Position numbers and translations under genes: made by a program. From positions 2,410,171 to 2,474,170 of the forward strand of contig OX442425.1 of assembly GCA_949361645.1 (NCBI GenBank): DNA of 64,000 bases. The letters are read 5' to 3'. This DNA is from Spongilla lacustris. Its lineage: Eukaryota > Porifera > Demospongiae > Spongillida > Spongillidae. Shown piece by piece: positions 57,549 to 64,000 of the stretch (positions are counted from its first letter, which is position 1; each line of letters begins with the position of its first letter). Below the pieces are notes generated by a model, which did no database searches, had not been told where the DNA came from, and saw nothing but the letters and a program-made list of their open reading frames with translations.

Positions 57549-59520
57549 TTAACATTTGTACTGGAAGTGCAGTAATATTTTGCTTTCGATTAAGTGCTTC
57601 CTCATTACCTTTTGTTCATAGATGAAACCACATGGTTGTTCTCCTCTAGCCAACGAAGTAGCAAATGCAATTGCAAATAACCCACAGTCATCACATCCTT
57701 GCTGCATTTGCACATCAATGTAGGTAAGTTTGATAATGTCTTTGGGATTGCAAACAATGCTTGCAATCTGGTTTAATCGAGAATTAGTTGGACCACCTGA
57801 TGCACAGTCATATAGACATGTATCTCTTCATCATTAGTTGATGTTTGAAATTGTTACCCAATGGTGTTTTCCAGTGTTCATAACTTGAATGAACTCACTT
57901 TTTGCAATGCTATATGACAAGACCATACCTAGTGCAACCTCTTGAAGCCATTGTATATGAAGATACATTGATTTCAGTAGTTTCTGACCAGCATCTATGA
58001 TCTGTTCACTTAGCCACCCACCACTTGTAATCATGTGAACCCTGGTACCCAGTGTTGGACTTCATCTTAAACCAGAGGAATTCAGCTTTCAACTTCAATT
58101 GCTGGTAGGCATGGCACAGTAATCTTTTTACTGTTTTGTTGTAGAGAATTAGTTCAATTAGCAGCAAGCTTAGTTTTTGTATTGCACCCATGTTTGGATT
58201 TAGTCCTCTTTCCCATAGGAAAAAATTCCGGAGCAGGTATTGGAAGCTTTGGCTTATCTGAGTGTAAGGATGAATACTGAAGTTCACTTGTGTGATTACT
58301 TTCTTGCAGTACAGCAGATGCGTAAACCTTTGCAGTAGGAGAAAGAGCGAATGTAGTATCATCCTTTGTAGGCGATAGAGACACAGCTGATCATGAAGGA
58401 GAAGCACCTAATGCAGGGGAATCTCTGCCAGGAGATGGACAAAACAATGTATCAGAGGCTGATGATGTTTGAAGTATTATAGATGTAGATGAAACAGACT
58501 AGATTGTGTGTTTGAATTGGTGTACAATACTGGATGTGTAATATTGGAAGGAGTTGAAGGTGATTCATTGGAGGTTGATGGTGATTGAAGTTTTCTTGAA
58601 GGTGAACAGCTGAGGACAATGACTTGTACACTTTAATATGAACATGGCTAACTCTTGAAATTGTAGCGACAGGACCTTTTCCACATGATTGTAGCTCATA
58701 AAAACCTTTTCCTAGACTCTTTGTGATCAAATAAGGTCCAACCCACATGAGATCTAGCTCCTTTTTTTTTTTTCTTTCTGAAGTCTTTCTTCAGGACTGC
58801 TCCATCTATTTATTTTGAGCAGAAAAAAATGTTTTTCTGCACTTCCTCCAGTGATGTGATTCTTTCTGCTGAATTTCGGTTTCCTGAGAAAATATGGTAA
58901 CTTCAGCTTCATTGCATGGCCCTTGATGTACACCAGCATCTAAGTCAAGAGGAAGAATGGCTTTGTGGCCAAACATAATGTCAAGTGGAGTAAATTTTGT
59001 TGATTCATGTTTTGAAGTGTTGTAAGCAAATGAGCAAGTGTCCAAATAATCATCCCATTTCTCCTACTTGCTAAGCATGAGACTGATTAAATCTCTCAAC
59101 CAACCCATTGCTCTGTAGACATGAAGCAGTTTAGCATATTTTATTCATTTAATTGATTTAGGGTTTTTCATATGTGTAATAGGGCCAATAAAATCAATGC
59201 CCACGTGATGCCAGGGTGAATGGACTGGAACTGGAAATAATTCTGGTGTTGCAATGGACAGTTTCTGGCTATTCCTTTGACAGAGGTCACAGGTAGAGAG
59301 ATCTAGACCCGTTTAAGAAACATATACATGTATGAGAAATGAGACTGAGATATTATTCAACATTCTTTATTACACCTTTCCAAAAAAACCCGATCCAAAA
59401 CGCGTTGAGAAGTACGCTTGACACCCATGTGCCCAGATGTTATATCCACCTGGCATGCCTTCAAGATGCGGCACCTTTGCTCGCTGGCGCGAACGTATCT
59501 TAATTCATATACCTCCTGTT
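57549..59520 (-). mobile_element. Broken retroelement: integrase followed by C48 (Ulp1-like) peptidase
   Basis: Read on the minus strand from 59520 down. An integrase zinc-binding region carries GHMGVKRTSQRVLDR, with the first zinc His replaced by Gln (KACQ), followed by CDLCQ. The catalytic core begins SPWHHVGIDFIGPI, with the first Asp. The stretch with the second Asp is missing: only about 50 bases separate it from GLVERFNQ, which holds the Glu. AYNTSKHESTKFTP and a C-terminal WVGPYLITKSLGKG follow. Further on is a C48-type peptidase: WLSEQIIDAGQ, the His-Trp of GKHHWVTISN, then in another frame YDCASGG and GCDDCGLFAIAFAT with the presumed Cys. Several stops and shifts show it is dead. It resembles Ty3/gypsy-type integrases of animal genomes. 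No LTRs are recognised. Confidence 0.8.
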
Positions 59521-59556
59521 TGATCTTAGTGATCGGCAATGCATGGATGTCATACA

Positions 59557-60257
59557 CAGGGGCGGATCTAGGATTTCGGAGCATGCAAGGGGGGGAAAGT
59601 GTTAGCGGCAAGGGACACGCCTGGGGGAGCAAGGGGGTATGGGGAGCGCTGTAAGCTCCCCCATCGAGGTCTGGGGCGGAGCCCCTGCCGCTTTGCAACT
59701 TTCGCACTTTTTAAGTCACACATAGCATAATTGCGTAATAACACGACAAGAATTACTGGCTTCAGTGTACTATTTTAACCGGTCCTATCTACATATGCAT
59801 ATGCATGCATGCATACATGCATGTAATTACTGTACTGCCATATAATGCGTGGATTGCAAAATGAAAAATGCCTCATGTCATAGAAGCTTTACTCATCATA
59901 GAAAGGTCTGAATAGGCGTCTTGGATTTGCTCTAACAAAATTCACCGTTAAAACAGAGAGAAATTGCTAAGATGACTGACAAGTGATCCGACAACAGTAA
60001 TTAAAGCACTGCACACTGAACTGGGACGTATAAAATGATGCCTTTACACAGCATGCATGTATAGTGCTTTTGAGAAAGGGTCTTTGTCTGGCGCAATAAT
60101 ATGACGTCGATAACAAAAGGGAAAATAGCGCCTTTATCAAAGGATTTGACGGATTTAGAACCGGCTAGCGCCTAACGGATCATTGCATAAGTAATCAACA
60201 CATACGCGAATTGTTGAGTCTACGATGTAGTGAATGAATATTATTATGGACGGTCCA

Positions 60258-60293
<36 letters not shown>

Positions 60294-60354
60294 GGGGTGG
60301 GGGATTCCCTAATTCTCCCCCCCCCCCCCCCCCCTCCCCCTGGATCCGCCTCTG
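59557..60354. mobile_element. 0.8-kb inverted-end element with 5-base target duplication
   Basis: It begins CAGGGGCGGATC and ends GGATCCGCCTCTG (complementary with one change). ATACA precedes it (59552-59556) and follows it (60355-60359). The interior has no transposase and holds long G and C runs near its right end (60258-60292 and about 60319-60334). It sits at the N-terminal edge of the integrase relic, so it is younger than that relic. Same ends as 37239-38257. Confidence 0.75.
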
Positions 60355-60668
60355 ATACAGAGCGCGATGTATATTTACCTTTTGCCCAGTCGAATTCTTT
60401 TTGGGTTTTTTTTTGGAGTAGACCTATTGCCTATCCATCTCAAAGTAAGTGTTGCAGCCTTTCTTATAATGACCCTTTTTTTCGTTGCTGGTACTACCCT
60501 CAGGGTACCTCCCATCAAACAAGTAAAGACGTGCCTTTTCGACGAGATCTTCATTTTCATCCGCACACTTCTAAACGCATGCTCTTCGCGTAGGACCGTT
60601 TGTGGCGGGGGCGGACCAAATATATATGCTGGTATATTTTGTCCACCAGGACGAAATATTTCGTGACA

Positions 60669-60670
<2 letters not shown>

Positions 60671-60702
<32 letters not shown>
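60671..60702. repeat. Poly-C tract of 32 bases
   Basis: Uninterrupted C run. The following 60703-61235 is AT-rich with no gene seen. Confidence 0.95.
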
Positions 60703-60705
<3 letters not shown>

Positions 60706-61239
60706 TCCTACGTGGCTGATTTGGACACCTATCACCTGTGCAAAAGAGTACGAAGCGCGTTTGATTAATTAGTGCACATGTACTATATACTGACAGTATA
60801 TAGTACACATATGGAGAAATGGCCCATACATAGGCGGTCATCATGCTTTTATTTTTAAATTGAATTTTAAACACATTTATAATTTAGTATAAATCGGTCT
60901 GATTGTGAATCTGTGTTTTATATAATTATGACATGAACCATTCGTGTAGTAAAATAATTAATTTCTACCGCGCATAATTTATTCATAAACAATATGTCAT
61001 AACGTAATACCTTGCGTCATCTGGGATTAAGTTACAGTTATTGCGTACGTTGCAACTAGTTAACTGTTAATTGCAGATGAATTATTAACGATAATACACA
61101 ATCGTAGCTTTGGATATGTGGAGGCAGCAATAAACGGATTGCCCTGCATGATTTCAACTTCTGAGATTCAAGTGTTTTGGTGAGTATACTGTGTGAATTT
61201 AGTATGTGCAGAACAGGCATATATTCGATGCAGTGAAGG

Positions 61240-62085
61240 GGGAGGAGATATGGCCTTCTCCCTATACTAGTACTGTATGGAATTCGCCCTGTACTGTTGG
61301 CCTTCTCCCGGACCGTTAATTGCCCGTCTCCTTATACTGTTGGTCTTCTTCCTGTAGTGTTAGACTGGTGGCCTTCTCGCTATACTGTTGGCCTTCTCCC
61401 TATACTGTTGGCCTTCTCGCTATACAGTTGGCCTTCTCCCTATACTGTTGGCCTTCTCCCTATACTGTTAGCCTTCTCCCTATATACTCTTGGCCTTCTC
61501 CCTATACTGTTGGCCTTCTCCCTATACTGTTGGCCTTCTCCCTGTACTGTTGGCCTTCTTCCTATGCTGATGGCCTTCTCTTTATAATAAGCTGCGCTTA
61601 TACTGTTGGCCTTCTCCCTATACTGTTGGCCTTCTCTCTATACTGTTGGCCTTCTCCCTATACTGTTGGCCTTCTCCCTATACTGTTGGCCTTCTCCCTA
61701 TACTGTTGGCCTTCTCCCTATATACTCTTGGCCTTCTCCCTATACTGTTGGCCTTCTCCCTATACTGTTGGCCTTCTCCCTGTACTGTTGGCCTTCTTCC
61801 TATGCTGGTGGCCTTCTCTTTATAATAAGCTGCGCTTATACTGTTGGCCTTCTCCCTATACTGTTGGCCTTCTCCCTATACTGTTGGCCTTCTCCCTATA
61901 CTGTTGACCCTTCTCCCTATATGGTTGACCTTATCCCTATACAGTTGGCCGTCTCCCTATGCTGTTGGCTTTCTCCCTATACTGTTGACTTTCTACCTAC
62001 ATGTGTACTGTCGGCCTTATCCCAATACTATTTCCTATACAGTTGGCCTTCTCCCTATACTATTGGCTTTCTCCCTATATGAACC
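61240..62085. repeat. 20-base minisatellite GGCCTTCTCCCTATACTGTT, block 1
   Basis: About 40 units. A marker stretch (tataataagctgcgcttata) occurs at about 61580 and again 238 bases later, with the same preceding order of variants (tatatactctt, tgtactgtt, tatgctg). A block of about 12 units was therefore duplicated whole. The units near the ends are drifted. Confidence 0.95.
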
Positions 62086-62429
62086 ACTGAGCATTGTCCA
62101 TTTGTGTAGCATCTCTGTCCCTTTGTTTACCATGTGTATAGCTGACCTGTGGGACACACACACAACACACGTGCATGGACACTTCCAGCAAGTCACGCAC
62201 GCTCAGTTACAGTGTGGACACTCAATGTAGTAGCTCTACTGGTGGCGATGCACATATTCACAAGTGTCTCCATCATGTGCACACTACACACGCTGATGTA
62301 GAGCTGTGTATTGTGTGCTTCAAACATGGGCACACACACCAATGATGTCCACACATATACCTGTACACAGTGGTATTTACATGTACATCCATATACATCA
62401 GATATAGATAATAATAATTTGGACACAAA

Positions 62430-62439
62430 CACACACGCA

Positions 62440-62516
<77 letters not shown>

Positions 62517-62540
62517 CACACACACACACACACACACAGA
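62430..62540. repeat. (CA)n microsatellite
   Basis: About 50 CA units with one AACA break, running directly into a CAG that could serve as an acceptor. Confidence 0.95.
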
Positions 62541-62633
62541 TTGCTGTACAACCACAACAAGACACAACAATCTACCAGGAGAGAGCTACCATACTACTGG
62601 AGGAGCAGAGGATCAATGAAGACCTACTACATG
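62541..62633 (+). CDS. Candidate coiled-coil exon, unrecognised
   Basis: After CACAG the frame reads IAVQPQQDTTIYQERATILL then EEQRINEDLLH, charged and helix-like, up to a possible gtaact donor. It is a single short exon without recognised partners. The remaining sequence to 63735 has no supported gene. Confidence 0.3.
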
Positions 62634-63269
62634 TAACTGCAGTACTACAAACCAAAGTATTTACTGGTCTGGCTACTTCCCCAGTCCTTTGAACACAGTG
62701 ACGACAGATAACAGGTGTGTGAATGGCTGTTTGGGGGCTATTGTGATGGTGGTTACATGCACTAGAGTACGCATGGTATTTTTGGACATGCTAATTTTTC
62801 TTTGCATGCATTGGTGTTGAGAACACTTCCTCACTCCCCTGGAGGGGTGTTGGTGGTGTCATTGGATCACCTCTCCAAATCCCCCAGAAAGGGGGGAGGT
62901 ATCCTTTGTACACATACAATGCATCACTTGGGTGACGGCTCCATCAGAAGTTTTGAACATGCATGTTAAAGTACTTCTGTTTAAGGGCCTGGAGAGGTAC
63001 ATTAACTTGTACATGTACTCTTTGTTACATGTACTATTGTCTATCTTTATAGACACCATCTACTGTTACATAATCCTGTACCTAGTATATGTACCCAGGA
63101 CTAATTTCAAAAATGGTCTCATCTGGTGGCTACCAGATACAGGTATAAACCCTAACCCTGACTACCTACACAAAAGTTCTGGTAAATTTAATATTACTAC
63201 ATTTGCATATGAGGCTGTGCTTTAAAAGGCTACCATGCGCTATATTCATTTGAGTTGCATGCAACATGT

Positions 63270-63360
63270 TACCTACATGTACGTGTGGTAACCTTAACCC
63301 TTCTATACATGTACGTGTGGTAACCTTAACCCTTCTATACATGTACATGTATGTAGCCAA
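63270..63360. repeat. Duplicated ACATGTACGTGTGGTAACCTTAACCCTTCTAT unit
   Basis: tgtggtaaccttaacccttc occurs twice, 33 bases apart, between tacatgtacatgta words. Confidence 0.85.
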
Positions 63361-63737
63361 GTCATCGTATGCCCTTCATGCAACTTTTTTGGCTGTAGGT
63401 CACTACATGTACATGCAGTGGTACTTCAAAGATACATGTACAGTTGTAGGTAGTGATTTTAGTGGTTACCTAAGTTTTGCAAAGCAACCACATCCATTGT
63501 GTGGACAAGGAAACCACGAGCCAGCCTTAAGCTGGTTTTGGCCCCTACTGGCCTAACAAGGGATAATGGTTCTGGGGCTATGCCAAAGCTTCATACATGT
63601 AGGTTGGCCCATGCCCATTTAGTGTTTGCATTAGTTATCACAAATAGAATAACCTTATGGGCCCACTTCGTACATACATATATGGACACACCTCCCTTGA
63701 CTACTTACATGTACATGTACATGTTGTATACTATACT

Positions 63738-63855
63738 GTTGGTCAGTTGGCCTTCTCCCTATACAGTGGCCTTCTCCCTATACAGTGGCCTTCTCCCTAT
63801 ACAGTTGGCCTTCTCCCTATAGGTGGCCTTCTCCCTATATTGTTGGCCTTCCCTA
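63738..63855. repeat. 20-base minisatellite, block 2
   Basis: Six or so units of ggccttctccctatacagt, the same unit as 61240-62085, 1.7 kb away. 63856-64000 shows nothing further. Confidence 0.9.
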
Positions 63856-64000
63856 AAGGTTTTCATTTTTAGTATGCACGGCATTACATGTAGTACCTTG
63901 CTCTCATTACTGTCAACAGTAAGGCTCTCAACTGTAGTACTCCAAGCCTAGCTGGCAACAAGTAGACAGGCAATAGAATAACCCTGGGGCTCACCAAAAA

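Noticed and set aside
61297..62230. 195-codon Leu/Pro/Tyr repeat protein
   Set aside because: A 20-base satellite open in several frames at once; no independent evidence of coding.
62932..63225. 97-codon frame with a hydrophobic stretch
   Set aside because: Built largely on tacatgta words and AT-rich sequence; no homolog recognised and no splice signals.
63290..63340. Telomere-like TTAACCC words
   Set aside because: Only two copies inside a longer 33-base duplicate; no tandem telomere array.

Overview
This is a eukaryotic, intron-rich animal genome window, not a bacterial one. Genes are split by GT-AG introns, many of them under 200 bases. Gene content includes a sortilin-type VPS10 receptor, a PARP14-like macrodomain/ADP-ribosyltransferase, a LanC-like relic and a coiled-coil/polyproline/WH2 actin regulator. 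The sequence between genes is crowded with minisatellites, foldback elements, dispersed terminal-inverted-repeat elements and the palindromic word TACATGTA. I infer a basal marine invertebrate, most likely a demosponge. That placement rests on gene structure and repeat style only and was not tested by a search.

Layout. 1-6313 (+): 3' part of a protein with a coiled coil, a polyproline tract and tandem WH2-like motifs; the motifs lie on very small alternating exons whose phases all close on a stop codon. 6502-6744 (-): an orphan last exon, convergent with that gene. 7536-7873: a broken gene start. 8312-12969 (+): a scattered LanC-like (LANCL) pseudogene, invaded by a near-perfect 300-base foldback element and a GT-rich satellite. 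13.2-20.1 kb: low-complexity tracts and an unrecognised candidate gene. 20.1-29.4 kb: degenerate repeats, including a 35-base minisatellite seen in two blocks and three copies of an LTR-like segment with a primer-binding-site-like edge. 29.4-35.9 kb: short candidate exons, two of them hydrophobic, with a 2.5-kb 22-base satellite in one intron. 37.2-38.3 kb: a dispersed repeat with inverted ends.

Two complete genes anchor the right half. The sortilin-like gene (38443-44860, 17 exons, 870 residues) has a signal peptide, a furin-type propeptide site, a VPS10 domain, the cysteine-rich Sortilin_C region, one membrane span and a tail with a YSRL sorting motif. The PARP14-like gene (46581-55374, 7 exons, 1344 residues) has an RRM-like domain, KH-like regions, two macrodomains, a WWE domain and a mono-ART-type catalytic domain. 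In both models every exon phase joins and ends on a stop, which is strong internal support.

55.4-64 kb is repeat-rich. It holds a perfect-looking hairpin, a broken minus-strand retroelement that joins an integrase to a C48 (Ulp1-like) peptidase, a 0.8-kb inverted-end element with a 5-base target duplication inserted at its edge, and a 20-base minisatellite in two blocks. The most unusual items are the WH2 exon-doublet array with a relic copy and a minisatellite of splice acceptors, the 132-base-arm foldback family, the TTAA-flanked element filled with GGTTCCCGC motifs, and the integrase plus C48 retroelement.
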